DNA of 64,000 nucleotides from Paludibacter jiangxiensis. GTDB taxonomy: Bacteria; Bacteroidota; Bacteroidia; Bacteroidales; Paludibacteraceae. Position numbers and translations under genes: made by a program. Shown here piece after piece: positions 18,929 through 27,997 of the stretch (position 1 is its first letter; each line of letters opens with the position of its first letter). The stretch is from assembly GCF_001618385.1 (NCBI RefSeq), contig NZ_BDCR01000001.1:620001-684000 (forward strand). Direction: 5' to 3'. The notes under the pieces are model-generated. The model did not search any database. It was not told where the DNA came from and saw nothing but the letters and a program-made list of their open reading frames with translations.

Positions 18929-20380
18929 TCAGTGTGTTGCCAGTTTGAAGAACCTGTTCCAGCGGATCTTACCAAGGAATGTCTTATCCTTATCGAGAGA
19001 GAGCCATACAAACAACGGCTGCCCTACAATGTGGTCTTCGGGTACAAAACCCCAAAAACGGGAGTCAGCCGATTTGTGGCGGTTGTCGCCCATCATCCAG
19101 TAATAATCCATTTTGAAGGTGTATGTTTTGGCCGGTTGTCCGTTGATATAAGCAACTCCGTTCTTTATCTGGAGCGTGTTATGTTCATAAGCTTCAATGA
19201 TGCGTTGGTAAGCCAGAAGGTTGTCAGGTGTCAAAGCAATAGTGGCGCCTTTCTTCGGAATCCAAAGCGGACCGTAGTTGTCGCGTGTCCAGCCCTTGGT
19301 ATTGCCCAACGGGAACACATCTCCACCCATGATTGAAGGTTCGGTAAGGATGGAGCGAATATTACGGTATTTTTTGAGAAGCAGATATTTTTCATGCGTC
19401 AAAGGAAGGCAGTAAACCGGGTTGACTTTGCCGTTCGGGGCAAGTTTATATCCCAACTGGCGCATAATATCATCTCCGTATGTCTGAGTCAGCAATGTGC
19501 GGTCATCGTTGCTGACGCCAAGTTCTTCAAACTGTTCGTCGGTCAGCAAGCTGCCATCGGTTTGAATCCAGTAGTTGTACTGAACACCCGGATGGTCGTA
19601 TACAATCTTTCCATTGATATACACTTGGTTGTTAATGATTTTCAGCGTTTCGCCCGGCAAGCCAATACAGCGTTTCACGTAGTTTTCGCGTTTGTCGACA
19701 GGGCGGTACATCATTTTGCCGTAGTATGATTCTTTGGCTTTTACAATGTCACGACCGAAACGATAACACATTTCGGGTGTTGGCTTCATATCAGGCGCCT
19801 GCTGTTTCAGGAATGAAAGACCTTCCTGATAGCAATTGGAGTAATAATCAGGGTTTTGTTGCAAAATGGTAATCGTATCACCGGCAGGGAAGTTGAACAC
19901 GACAATATCGCCACGTTTCACATGACCAGTTCCCAACAGACGTTTGTAAGGCAACTGCGGAGTTTCAAAATACGATTTGCAATTGAATACTGGCAATGTG
20001 TTTTGTACCAGAGGAAAAGATAGTGGTGTGTTGGGCACGCGGGGTCCATAAGCTACTTTGGATACAAAAAGGAAATCGCCTACCAGCAACGATTTTTCAA
20101 GCGAAGAGCTCGGTATCTGATAGTTCTGGAAGAAAAACAGGTTGATGATATAGACGGCAACCAAAGCAAATACGATTGCGTCCACCCAGCTCATCACCGT
20201 TCTTACAGTCGGATTTTTGCTTTCTCTCCACCATGTCCAGGGTATTTTTTTTGTGATATAAACGTCGAAAATGAAAGGAAGCAGCAGCAATATCGGCCAC
20301 CAGCCGATCCATACTGTAAACAAAATGCAGAAGAGAGCTGCAACGCCGAATTTAATCCATTGTTTAAGTGGTTGTTCCAT
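18929..20380 (-). CDS. lepB: Signal peptidase I
   Basis: Inner-membrane serine/lysine protease that removes Sec and Tat signal peptides. About 483 residues, far longer than typical 250-320 because of inserts between the conserved boxes, as is usual in Bacteroidota. Membrane segments FGVAALFCILFTVWIG and AIVFALVAVYIINLFFF come first. The catalytic Ser lies in IPSSSLEKSLLVGDFLFVSK, where Leu replaces the usual Met. The catalytic Lys lies in YVKRCIGLPGE, and the GDNRHKSADSRFWGFVP box is near the C-terminus. The Met at 20380 fits homologue starts; the frame is also open from 20413. A minus-strand -7 box (TACTTTTG) at 20436-20443 is close upstream. Confidence 0.93.
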   Translation of the reverse strand: MEQPLKQWIKFGVAALFCILFTVWIGWWPILLLLPFIFDVYITKKIPWTWWRESKNPTVRTVMSWVDAIVFALVAVYIINLFFFQNYQIPSSSLEKSLLVGDFLFVSKVAYGPRVPNTPLSFPLVQNTLPVFNCKSYFETPQLPYKRLLGTGHVKRGDIVVFNFPAGDTITILQQNPDYYSNCYQEGLSFLKQQAPDMKPTPEMCYRFGRDIVKAKESYYGKMMYRPVDKRENYVKRCIGLPGETLKIINNQVYINGKIVYDHPGVQYNYWIQTDGSLLTDEQFEELGVSNDDRTLLTQTYGDDIMRQLGYKLAPNGKVNPVYCLPLTHEKYLLLKKYRNIRSILTEPSIMGGDVFPLGNTKGWTRDNYGPLWIPKKGATIALTPDNLLAYQRIIEAYEHNTLQIKNGVAYINGQPAKTYTFKMDYYWMMGDNRHKSADSRFWGFVPEDHIVGQPLFVWLSLDKDKTFLGKIRWNRFFKLATH

Positions 20381-20435
20381 GCCAAGATAATTATTTCGTT
20401 TGAGGCGATTCAATAAAGTGAATCAGAATGAGTTG

Positions 20436-20466
20436 CAAAAGTACAAAAGAAAGAGGAACTTACAAG
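20436..20466 (-). promoter_or_regulatory. Putative lepB promoter
   Basis: Minus-strand TACTTTTG (20436-20443), with CTTG (20463-20466) 19 bases upstream as a one-mismatch -33 element. Confidence 0.5.
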
Positions 20467-20517
20467 CAGTTTTCGGAAAGCTCACTCTTAACATTTCTCA
20501 AAATCAGGTGTTTTTGC

Positions 20518-20970
20518 TTATTCGCGTAAGTGTGAATCAATAAAAATTGTTACCGGTCCGTTATTTAGCAGTTCAACCTGCATGTCGGCTGCAAAGATTC
20601 CCGTTTGCACAGGCTTGCCTAACAGTGATCTTACATTTTCGCAAAATTGTTCGTACATCGGGACTGCAAATTCATGTTTGGATGCTCTGATATACGAAGG
20701 ACGGTTGCCTTTCTTTGTAGATGCCATAAGCGTAAATTGACTGACAATCAGAATGCCTCCGTTGATGTCTTTAACGGATCGGTTCATCACTCCGTCTTCA
20801 TCGTCGAAAATGCGGAGATTGACCAGTTTGCCTGCCAGCCACTGACTGTCGTCAGGAGTATCCGTATCTTCTATGCCCACCAACACCAATAAACCTTCGC
20901 CTATTTTTCCTGTCACCGTTCCTTCTACTGTCACCGATGCATGTTTAACTCTCTGAATAACAAGTCTCAT
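20518..20970 (-). CDS. dtd: D-aminoacyl-tRNA deacylase
   Basis: Hydrolyses D-aminoacyl-tRNAs, preventing D-amino acids from entering translation; it also removes glycine mischarged on tRNA-Ala. The 150 residues match the family length. The start MRLVIQRVKHASVTV, the active-site block ILIVSQFTLMAST (SQFTL) at about 76-88 and the C-terminal NNGPVTIFIDS (Gly-Pro motif) are all present. It lies 39 bases downstream of the Crp/Fnr-type gene on the same strand and may be read through from it. Confidence 0.94.
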   Translation of the reverse strand: MRLVIQRVKHASVTVEGTVTGKIGEGLLVLVGIEDTDTPDDSQWLAGKLVNLRIFDDEDGVMNRSVKDINGGILIVSQFTLMASTKKGNRPSYIRASKHEFAVPMYEQFCENVRSLLGKPVQTGIFAADMQVELLNNGPVTIFIDSHLRE

Positions 20971-21009
20971 TTGTGCGTATTCTGTTTTTACAATCGTAAA
21001 TTATGTCTG

Positions 21010-21693
21010 TTACCCTTCCCTGGCCGCCATTTGTTTAAGGGCAACGGCGTTGACAACCGTTACTTTTTTCTTCTCGACATGGATAATGCCGTCGCTCACC
21101 ATTTCCCCGATGGCACGGGCAAGTGCCGGGCGAGTCACTCCGAAACGATCGGCGAGCGCCTGCTGACTCTCTTCCATCTGGAATTCGATGCCAGGAACAG
21201 ATGCCAGTTTCTCAACAAAATAAGAAGCCAGTTTCTTTTTCATTGTGCCGAATTGCAGGAAGCGTATTTTTTGGGTCAGGAATTGGGTCTGGTCGGAAAT
21301 CATGCGAAGAAAGTTGTTCAACACCGTGATGTGCTGTTGCAGCAATTTACTGAAACTCTCCCGACCGATAACCATCAGCGTCAGATCGGTCATCGCAGTA
21401 ATATCGACCGGAAACTCGTTGCGCGCGGCATAGATAAAGGCCGGAGCCAGAATGTCGGGAGCCGTGAGGGTGGCAATCGTTACCAGCTTACCTGCCGGAT
21501 CGGTCATGTCGCTGCGGACTGTGCCATCCAGAATCATCATCAACGAACGGCACGGATCGCCCTGCAAGGCCACCAAATCGCCTTTGGCATAGCAGACTTC
21601 CTTATAGTTGCCTTCCAGAATCTCTTTCAGTTCTTCGGTGGCTAATCCCTTAAACAAAGGGCTTTCCTTGGTAATTATTGCAATATCCTTCAT
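21010..21693 (-). CDS. Crp/Fnr-family regulator, HcpR-like by context
   Basis: 227-residue transcription factor with an N-terminal cyclic-nucleotide-like sensor fold (FKGLATEELKEILEGN; CRSLMMILDGTV) and a C-terminal winged helix, QQALADRFGVTRPALARAIGEM at about 165-186. The sensor lacks the four N-terminal cysteines of an FNR [4Fe-4S] protein. It is divergent from hcp with a perfect palindrome between them, and in Bacteroidota HcpR-type regulators (haem-based nitric oxide sensors in the studied cases) control hcp. The ATG at 21693 is chosen; a longer frame to 21825 would run through the regulatory region and over the operator. A minus-strand -7 candidate is at 21716-21723. Confidence 0.85.
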   Translation of the reverse strand: MKDIAIITKESPLFKGLATEELKEILEGNYKEVCYAKGDLVALQGDPCRSLMMILDGTVRSDMTDPAGKLVTIATLTAPDILAPAFIYAARNEFPVDITAMTDLTLMVIGRESFSKLLQQHITVLNNFLRMISDQTQFLTQKIRFLQFGTMKKKLASYFVEKLASVPGIEFQMEESQQALADRFGVTRPALARAIGEMVSDGIIHVEKKKVTVVNAVALKQMAAREG

Positions 21694-21770
21694 TGTTTCA
21701 ACTTTGGATGAGTGACAAAAATACGCTTTTTTGGCCTCAAGTAGACTATTTGGCCGTTTAAAATTCGGAG

Positions 21771-21788
21771 TTGTAACATAGGTTACAA
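21771..21788. promoter_or_regulatory. Crp/Fnr-type operator (perfect palindrome) in the hcp promoter
   Basis: TTGTAACATAGGTTACAA: 7-base arms TTGTAAC / GTTACAA around ATAG. It is centred at 21779.5, about 41.5 bases before the transcription start predicted from the -7 box at 21810-21817. That is the class II activation position for Crp/Fnr proteins. Confidence 0.85.
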
Positions 21789-21809
21789 TTTTTGCCTTTT
21801 GCCCTTCCA

Positions 21810-21817
21810 TACCTTTG
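21810..21817 (+). promoter_or_regulatory. -7 element of the hcp promoter
   Basis: TACCTTTG (TAnnTTTG). There is no good TTTG at the standard -33 spacing, as expected if an activator bound at 21771-21788 substitutes for it. Confidence 0.7.
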
Positions 21818-21873
21818 TCGTACAAAAAACAACGAAATCAACTAATCAATCGTAAATTATAAATCATTCAATT

Positions 21874-23520
21874 ATGTCAATGTTTTGTTATCAATGTCAG
21901 GAAGCCGCAGGCGGCAAGGGATGTACACTGAAAGGTGTGTGTGGAAAAGATGATCAACTCGCCGGTTTGATGGACGTGCTGATTTATGTCACTAAAGGAA
22001 TCGCCGTTATCAACAGTGAAATGAAAAACTGTTCGGCCGATACAAGTAAAGCCGATCATTTCATCCTCGATGCTTTGTTTTCGACCATCACCAATGCCAA
22101 TTTCGACAAAGAAGCTATCAAAGATCGCATTACCAAAGGACTGCAATTGAGAGACGAACTGTTGAAAGAAACCGAAAGCTGTCCGGTCGATTTTGATGAA
22201 TATCCTCAGGTAAGCGTTCAGCTTACTCCCGATCAATACGAATCATTTGCTCCTTCGGTGGGCATTCTGAAAGAAGAAAACGAAGATGTCCGTTCGTTGA
22301 AAGAATTGGTAATGTACGGACTGAAAGGGCTTGCTGCTTACGCTCATCACGCCCTCAACCTCGGTAGCGAAGACGAATCGATTTATACTTTCATGTCGGA
22401 CGCTTTGGCTCAGGTCTCACGAAACGACAACAGTGTCGACGCCCTGGTTGCGCTTACCCTTCAGACCGGTGAATACGGCGTAAAAGGAATGGCACTGCTC
22501 GATGCAGCTAACACCTCGCACTATGGCAACCCCGAAATTACCAAGGTAAATATCGGAGTAGGAACCAACCCGGGTATCCTCATCAGTGGTCACGACCTGA
22601 AAGATATCGAAGAACTGCTGGCTCAAACCGACGGCACCGGCGTGGATGTGTACACCCACAGCGAGATGCTTCCGGCTCACTATTACCCTGCTTTCAAGAA
22701 ATACAAACACTTTGTGGGTAACTACGGTAATGCCTGGTGGAAACAGAAAGACGAGTTCGAAACCTTCAACGGTCCGGTGCTCTTTACCACCAACTGTATC
22801 GTTCCTCCTTCGTCGAAAGCAACGTACAGCGACCGCATCTACACTACCGGTTCGGCCGGACTGCCCGGCGCAACTCACATTGCCGACCGCGAACAGGGTG
22901 GCCAAAAAGATTTCTCGGTTATTATCGAACATGCCAAGAAATGCGCTCCTCCTCAGGAAATTGAAAAGGGCGAAATCGTGGGTGGATTTGCACACAATCA
23001 GGTGATGGCATTGGCCGACAAAGTGGTGGATGCCGTAAAGACAGGCGCTATCAAGAAATTTGTGGTGATGGCCGGTTGCGACGGTCGTATGTCGGCTCGC
23101 GGATACTATAGCGACTTTGCAAAGGAACTTCCGAACGACACCGTTATTTTGACTGCCGGTTGTGCCAAATACCGCTACAACAAACTGGAACTGGGTGACA
23201 TCGGCGGTATTCCCCGCGTACTCGATGCCGGACAATGTAACGACAGCTACTCATTAGCCGTTATCGCTCTGAAACTGAAAGAAGTATTCGGACTGGAAGA
23301 TATCAACGAACTGCCAATCGTCTATAACATTGCATGGTATGAACAAAAAGCGGTGATCGTGTTGCTGGCTCTCCTTTATCTCGGAGTGAAAAACATCGGC
23401 CTCGGCCCGACATTGCCCGCATTCCTCTCTCCAAACGTAGCAAATGTTCTTGTAAATAATTTCGGTATCAGAGGTATCTCTACCGTCGAAAACGATATGC
23501 AGAACTGGATCAACAACTAA
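21874..23520 (+). CDS. hcp: Hybrid-cluster protein / hydroxylamine reductase
   Basis: Fe-S enzyme (548 residues) that reduces hydroxylamine in vitro and nitric oxide in current models, protecting anaerobes from nitrosative stress. The N-terminal cluster motif is C5-x2-C8-x8-C17-x5-C23, the class found in strict anaerobes. Downstream cysteines for the hybrid cluster appear in [24 protein letters not shown] and [10 protein letters not shown], with Glu in EDESIYTF-like segments. No fused NADH reductase (Hcr) is present. It is divergent from a Crp/Fnr regulator and is followed 59 bases later by the RIC repair gene, forming a compact nitrosative-stress module. Confidence 0.95.
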   Translation: MSMFCYQCQEAAGGKGCTLKGVCGKDDQLAGLMDVLIYVTKGIAVINSEMKNCSADTSKADHFILDALFSTITNANFDKEAIKDRITKGLQLRDELLKETESCPVDFDEYPQVSVQLTPDQYESFAPSVGILKEENEDVRSLKELVMYGLKGLAAYAHHALNLGSEDESIYTFMSDALAQVSRNDNSVDALVALTLQTGEYGVKGMALLDAANTSHYGNPEITKVNIGVGTNPGILISGHDLKDIEELLAQTDGTGVDVYTHSEMLPAHYYPAFKKYKHFVGNYGNAWWKQKDEFETFNGPVLFTTNCIVPPSSKATYSDRIYTTGSAGLPGATHIADREQGGQKDFSVIIEHAKKCAPPQEIEKGEIVGGFAHNQVMALADKVVDAVKTGAIKKFVVMAGCDGRMSARGYYSDFAKELPNDTVILTAGCAKYRYNKLELGDIGGIPRVLDAGQCNDSYSLAVIALKLKEVFGLEDINELPIVYNIAWYEQKAVIVLLALLYLGVKNIGLGPTLPAFLSPNVANVLVNNFGIRGISTVENDMQNWINN

Positions 23521-23535
23521 CCAAGATCTTTTTCC

Positions 23536-23559
23536 GGGGTGCGGTGAGAGCCGCACCCC
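23536..23559 (+). promoter_or_regulatory. Intercistronic GC hairpin between hcp and ric
   Basis: GGGGTGCGG (23536-23544), TGAGAG, CCGCACCCC (23551-23559): a perfect 9-bp GC-rich stem without a T tract. It could lower ric expression relative to hcp or protect the hcp mRNA 3' end. Confidence 0.65.
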
Positions 23560-23579
23560 ACTTATTCAAACAAACAACT

Positions 23580-24284
23580 ATGGCAACATCAGTAGGCGAA
23601 ATGGTTCGCCAAAATCCAAAATTAGCAGAAGTATTTACCCGTTTGGGTATTGATTTTTGCTGTAACGGTCACGACTTACTGGAAGAAGCCGCCCGCAAAG
23701 CAAATGTGGATGTTGAACTGGTAAAGAAACAACTGGAGACGCAACCTGAAGTAGAAGCGGTAAATTTCAATTATGACGCGATGAGTCTGTCTCAATTGAT
23801 CGACCATATTCTGGGTTATCATCACGAATATATTTACAAATCAAGCGATTATATATTGTCGGTTTTGAATAAAGTGTATGACCGGCATGGAGAAAACCAC
23901 CCGGAACTGGAACAGATTAAATATCTGACCGGATCTATTTTGGGAGAATTACCCATCCATCAGCACAAGGAAGAGATGATTCTGTTTCCTTACATCAAAA
24001 CGCTGGACAGCGGAGTAATAAGCAACGATTCTTGCTTCGGCACGGTGGAAAATCCTATTTCAGCGATGGAATCAGACCATGTGGCTACCGGAAAAATGTT
24101 GTTCTCCATTCGCGATTTGTCCAACAACTTTACGCCGCCGGAAGATGCATGTGTGTCATTCGAATTGCTTTACAAATTGTTGAAAGCAATGTTTGAAAAC
24201 ATACAGCAACACATCCATCTGGAAAATAATTTGTTGCACCCGAAAGCTATTGCTCTTGAGAAGAAATTGAAAGAAGCCGTTTAA
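23580..24284 (+). CDS. ric: RIC-family di-iron Fe-S cluster repair protein
   Basis: Repairs iron-sulfur clusters damaged by nitric oxide or oxidants (also called YtfE, ScdA or DnrN). The 234-residue protein has the N-terminal ScdA_N domain (TSVGEMVRQNPKLAEVF, with GIDFCCNG double-Cys) and a C-terminal hemerythrin-like four-helix bundle whose ligands sit in HHEYIYK, HQHKEEMILFP, ESDHVATG and QHIHLENN. The start at 23580 is preferred over 23544, which lies inside the hairpin. It is co-directional with hcp. Its 3' end overlaps the convergent antiporter gene by 4 bases. Confidence 0.92.
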   Translation: MATSVGEMVRQNPKLAEVFTRLGIDFCCNGHDLLEEAARKANVDVELVKKQLETQPEVEAVNFNYDAMSLSQLIDHILGYHHEYIYKSSDYILSVLNKVYDRHGENHPELEQIKYLTGSILGELPIHQHKEEMILFPYIKTLDSGVISNDSCFGTVENPISAMESDHVATGKMLFSIRDLSNNFTPPEDACVSFELLYKLLKAMFENIQQHIHLENNLLHPKAIALEKKLKEAV

Positions 24285-25792
24285 CTCTCTTTCTTCTCTT
24301 TGGGGGCATTAAAACAGTCGGTTAACTGGTCGATGGATTCCGCATCGTCGGCCATGACGTAGATGACGTCACCTGCATGAAGCCGTGTTGCACCGTCGGA
24401 AATAAAGAATTTATTTCTGCGTTCGACCAGTGCAATGATGATAGTAGGAGGAAGTTTCAGGTCGACAATGGAGTGGCCGATACAATTGAAGTGAGGTTCG
24501 ACGGGAATTGCCTTATAAACCGACTTGGTTTCCCAGGCCTGCTCCAGATCAAGTACCGATTTTTTCTTACTGCTCACAGGTACGCTTAGTTTCAACCACT
24601 TTGCCACCAAAGGCAGACTCGTTCCCTGAATAAGCACGGAAGTGACGGAAATAAAGAAGACTAAGTGAAAGATGCCATTCGATTTGTCTACAGACGCGAT
24701 CATCGGATAAGTAGCAAGCACAATCGGCACCGCACCCCGCAAGCCCACCCACGACACGAACAACTTCTCCCGGGTGTTTATTTTGAAAAAATGGAGGGTA
24801 ATAAAAACGCTCAAAGGACGGGCAATAAGAATCAGAAATGCGGAAATGAGTAAGCCCAGGCCGATTAGTGGCATAATAGCGCTTGGAGTTACCAGTAATC
24901 CCAGCGTGATAAACATAATAATCTGCATCAACCATGCCTGGCCATCGAAATGTTTGGTCAGGCTTTTTTTGTGAATAAAATCGGTGTTGCCCAGCACGTA
25001 GGCCGACAGGTAAACAGCCAGAAAGGCATTGCCCCCGATGAAATCGGAAAAGGAAAATACCAGCAATACCATGGTAATGAGCAGTACCGGATAGAGACCT
25101 TCGGCTTCAAGCCGTATCCAGTTAAAGATGCGATGCATTGCCAACCCGGCTGCGTAGCCCACTACTCCTCCCAAAATCATCTGTTTGAAGAAAACTGCAA
25201 TCAAAACTATCCAGTTGGCATCTTTTACCGTCAACAGGTAGGTAAAAGAGAGAGTCAGAATGTAAGCCATCGGGTCGTTACTGCCGCTTTCCAGTTCCAA
25301 CAAAGGTTTCAGGTTGCCTTTCAGTCCGATGCTGCGCGAACGAAGAATGGAGAAAACCGCCGCCGCATCGGTCGACGAGACGATGGCCCCGATCAGCATT
25401 CCTTCTACCAAGGACCAGCCGGTTACCCATGAAACAAACCATCCCACGACAACTGCGGTAAGAATTACTCCCAGCGTGGAGAGCGTGAGTCCCTGCCAAA
25501 CAATGGGTTTGATGTCTGCTTTGCGGGTTTCGAGGCCACCCGAAAAAAGGATAAAGCTAAGTGCGATTGCACCTACGAATTTGGTGATTTTAGGGTCGTT
25601 GAATACGATTCCTCCGGGGCCATCCTGCCCGGCGAGCATTCCTACAAGGAGAAAGAGCAAAAGCGTAGGAATGCCAAATCGGGTTGTCTTGCTTGCCAGC
25701 AGGCTGACAAAAAGCAGGATCGACCCGATTAACAGAATATTATCGAGCGTAATGTTCGAAAATAGTGGGGCGGTAACGTCTGATAGCACCAT
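24281..25792 (-). CDS. Potassium/proton antiporter, CPA1 family with TrkA-C domain
   Basis: 503-residue inner-membrane exchanger of the NhaP2/CvrA type, expected to exchange K+ or Na+ for H+. About twelve hydrophobic segments occupy residues 15-390, including IVSSTDAAAVFSIL (the STDAA transport motif) and ESGSNDPMAY (the ND motif). The soluble C-terminus contains a TrkA_C/RCK-C domain (about 415-490; LPPTIIIALVERRNKFFI ... LHAGDVIYVMADD), which usually binds a regulatory ligand. The 3' end overlaps ric by 4 bases tail to tail. It lies just after the small GNAT gene in the same direction (10-base gap). Confidence 0.9.
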   Translation of the reverse strand: MVLSDVTAPLFSNITLDNILLIGSILLFVSLLASKTTRFGIPTLLLFLLVGMLAGQDGPGGIVFNDPKITKFVGAIALSFILFSGGLETRKADIKPIVWQGLTLSTLGVILTAVVVGWFVSWVTGWSLVEGMLIGAIVSSTDAAAVFSILRSRSIGLKGNLKPLLELESGSNDPMAYILTLSFTYLLTVKDANWIVLIAVFFKQMILGGVVGYAAGLAMHRIFNWIRLEAEGLYPVLLITMVLLVFSFSDFIGGNAFLAVYLSAYVLGNTDFIHKKSLTKHFDGQAWLMQIIMFITLGLLVTPSAIMPLIGLGLLISAFLILIARPLSVFITLHFFKINTREKLFVSWVGLRGAVPIVLATYPMIASVDKSNGIFHLVFFISVTSVLIQGTSLPLVAKWLKLSVPVSSKKKSVLDLEQAWETKSVYKAIPVEPHFNCIGHSIVDLKLPPTIIIALVERRNKFFISDGATRLHAGDVIYVMADDAESIDQLTDCFNAPKEKKES

Positions 25793-25802
25793 CCGGGATC
25801 AG

Positions 25803-26093
25803 TTAGTCTTCGTTTGATAAATCGGTTAGCGGTTGATAGATGGGATGCCGGTCGATAAATACTTTTACGAACGGACAGGTCGGTATCACCTTCAAATCGT
25901 TTTCCGTTGCGTAATCGAGTGCAAAACGGGTTAGTAGCGAACCTATGCCCCTTCCTTCCAACGGCTTCGGAACCAGCGTATGATGCAGATCCAAAGTGCC
26001 GTCACCGCGTACATAGTCGATGTGAGCCAGATGACCTTCGAGCGAAAGTTCGAATCGGCTCTTTTGTTCGTTGTGAATAATAGTGTGTTCCAT
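25803..26093 (-). CDS. Small GNAT-like acetyltransferase (NATD1/YjdJ type)
   Basis: A 96-residue minimal GNAT protein. The acetyl-CoA motif LEGRGIGSLLTRFALDYA (xxGxGxG/A) is at about 45-62, and the C-terminal signature PTCPFVKVFIDRHPIYQPL is characteristic of the small single-domain group. The substrate is unknown. It probably shares a transcript with the antiporter. A minus-strand -7 element (TATATTTG) lies at 26118-26125, about 25 bases upstream. Confidence 0.88.
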   Translation of the reverse strand: MEHTIIHNEQKSRFELSLEGHLAHIDYVRGDGTLDLHHTLVPKPLEGRGIGSLLTRFALDYATENDLKVIPTCPFVKVFIDRHPIYQPLTDLSNED

Positions 26094-26163
26094 ATCCTTA
26101 ATATTTACCGTTTAATGCAAATATAAGGCCAAAAAGGACGTTCGCTGCGGGGTTCGGTGAATT

Positions 26164-27186
26164 TTATCCGATCACTGCTTTTGCAAAAGGAGGAAGAGCG
26201 ATGTCGCAATATTCACCTTTCTGGAACTTGTAATAACCGGTAATGGCAATCATTGCAGCGTTGTCGGTGGTGAAAGAGAACTTCGGGATATAGACATTCC
26301 AACCGTATTTTTCACCATGTTCCACAAAAGCGTTGCGCAGTGCCGAGTTGGCCGAAACTCCTCCGGCTACAGCCACTTCATTGATTCGTAATTCTTTGGC
26401 TGCTTTGCGTAGTTTCTGCATCAAAATATCCACCACAGTACTTTGCAGCACGGCACACAAGTCATTTTTGCGTTCTTCGAGGAAATTCGGATTTTTCTTC
26501 AGCTCGTCACGAATCATGTACAAAAACGAAGTTTTCAATCCGCTGAAACTGTAGTTGTAACCCTCTATCGACGGTTTGTTGAGCGTGAATGCTTTCGGAT
26601 CGCCCTCTTTTGCCAGGCGGTCAATTACCGGACCGCCGGGGTAAGGAAGCCCCATCACTTTGGCGCACTTGTCGAATGCTTCACCGGCCGCGTCGTCGAT
26701 GGTTTGCCCGATCACTTCCATCTCGAAGTGCGATTTAACCAGTACTATTTGCGAATTGCCGCCCGAAACAAGCAAGCAAAGGAAAGGAAATTTTGGGGGA
26801 TTGAAAGGCGTATCTTTCTCCTGGATAAAATGAGCCAGCACGTGTCCCTGCAAGTGGTTAACATCCACCAACGGAATATTCAGCGACTGCGAGAATCCTT
26901 TGGCAAACGAAGTGCCGACTAACAGCGAACCCATCAGGCCCGGGCCACGGGTAAAGGCCACAGCGCTCAGGTCTTCACGTTTGATACCGGCACGGTTCAA
27001 TGCGGCATCTACCACAGGAATGATGTTTTGCTGGTGTGCACGCGACGCCAGTTCGGGCACTACGCCACCGTAAGCTTTGTGCACATCCTGATTGGCTGTT
27101 ACGTTCGACAACATAACGCCATTTTGAATAACTGCGGCAGAAGTGTCGTCGCAGGAAGACTCTATACCTAAAATTGTGATATCCAT
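26164..27186 (-). CDS. tsaD: tRNA N6-threonylcarbamoyladenosine transferase TsaD
   Basis: Catalyses the last step of t6A37 formation in tRNAs reading ANN codons, with TsaB and TsaE. It is a Kae1/ASKHA-fold protein of 340 residues with the N-terminal GIESSCDDTSAA, metal-binding HLQGHVLAHF (two histidines), GGNSQIVLV, and AVAGGVSANSALR for nucleotide binding. All are intact and the length is normal. The gene stands alone, with a candidate -7 element (minus-strand TAACTTTG) at 27260-27267. Confidence 0.95.
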   Translation of the reverse strand: MDITILGIESSCDDTSAAVIQNGVMLSNVTANQDVHKAYGGVVPELASRAHQQNIIPVVDAALNRAGIKREDLSAVAFTRGPGLMGSLLVGTSFAKGFSQSLNIPLVDVNHLQGHVLAHFIQEKDTPFNPPKFPFLCLLVSGGNSQIVLVKSHFEMEVIGQTIDDAAGEAFDKCAKVMGLPYPGGPVIDRLAKEGDPKAFTLNKPSIEGYNYSFSGLKTSFLYMIRDELKKNPNFLEERKNDLCAVLQSTVVDILMQKLRKAAKELRINEVAVAGGVSANSALRNAFVEHGEKYGWNVYIPKFSFTTDNAAMIAITGYYKFQKGEYCDIALPPFAKAVIG

Positions 27187-27362
27187 ATTAGTTGCTGCTA
27201 AGAATCAAAATATTCGCATCGCAAAAGCCCATCAACGAGCCCCGACACGAAAAGCAGTGCAAAGTTACGATTTTTTGAATGAATAGGCGGAATCTACTGA
27301 CCATAATATAGTAATTACGCATTTAAGATTTTGAAAAGGGGTTTCCACCCCTGTGACCCCGA

Positions 27363-27392
27363 CTTCCTTTTTGTCTTGCCACAAAAAGGAAG
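27363..27392. repeat. 12-bp perfect hairpin
   Basis: CTTCCTTTTTGT (27363-27374) and ACAAAAAGGAAG (27381-27392) with a CTTGCC loop. It is similar in design to the inverted repeat at 1795-1817 (TTTTTG / CAAAAA core). Confidence 0.65.
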
Positions 27393-27728
27393 CAAAAAGG
27401 TCAAGGCTATGCCCGCTTCGCTCAAAAAACCGGCGTTCGTCAAGCTAAATTGTCCAAACTTGTCCCTTCCTTTCGTCAGGAGCTTCAAACAATGGACAAT
27501 TTTACGCTTGCCTCTCTTGTTTTTTGGCTCTCCGGACAAGGCCGATCCCAATCTGACGTAGCAACATTTATAAATTAGAACTACATATTTCCGCTGCTTA
27601 TAAGGATTTTATTCACAGTTTATAATCGTTGCATGCATCCTGCCTTTTCTGCAACATTGCATTTTGAATTCGTTTTACATGTCAGCCCCTTCTCCGTGGT
27701 TAATCTCAGAACTTAACAGCACTATAGG

Positions 27729-27895
27729 AGGGGCGTTAGCCCTATTGTCTTGGTAGCAAATCCAACGGCGCAACAAGAGTGAGGGGCGTAGCCCTGATAT
27801 CTGTATTTGAATTTCGGTGTAAAAAGACATCAGAGCTACACTCCTTTGGTTTCATTCAATGCCAAGTTCTACCAAGAGTACAGGGTTACACCCCT
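27729..27895. repeat. Head-to-head array of four REP-like units
   Basis: Unit 1 (27729-27756) starts AGGGGCGTTAGCCCT and carries TCTTGGTAG. Unit 2 (27782-27802) is AGGGGCGTAGCCCTGAT plus ATCT. Units 3 (27825-27845) and 4 (27868-27895) are on the other strand: read there, 3 gives AGGAGTGTAGCTCTGATGTC and 4 gives AGGGGTGTAACCCTG then TCTTGGTAG. The order is therefore 1-2-2'-1', a nested inverted arrangement like a BIME. Each unit contains its own small GGGC/GCCC-type hairpin. Confidence 0.72.
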
Positions 27896-27989
27896 ATAAA
27901 TCAGGCTTGAAAAGCCCGATCTTAATACAACCTGAAAGGTTAGACAAGTTTCAAACAATGTCTTTTTTCACGAATCGTCATATAATTCG

Positions 27990-27997
27990 TATCTTTG
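27990..27997 (+). promoter_or_regulatory. -7 element of acyltransferase promoter
   Basis: TATCTTTG (TAnnTTTG), about 29 bases before the start codon at 28026. The -33 element is unclear. Confidence 0.5.

Noticed and set aside
22417-23235. 272-codon open frame antisense to hcp
   Set aside because: hcp is well supported by its Cys motifs; the antisense frame is a by-product of its codon use.
27315-27561. Overlapping open frames of about 76-78 codons on both strands
   Set aside because: They read across a perfect hairpin and through simple Lys/Phe/Pro-rich sequence, match no family I know, lack a clear start context, and are mirror images caused by the palindrome.
27729-27895. CRISPR array
   Set aside because: Units are in both orientations, imperfect and without regular spacers; no cas gene in the window.
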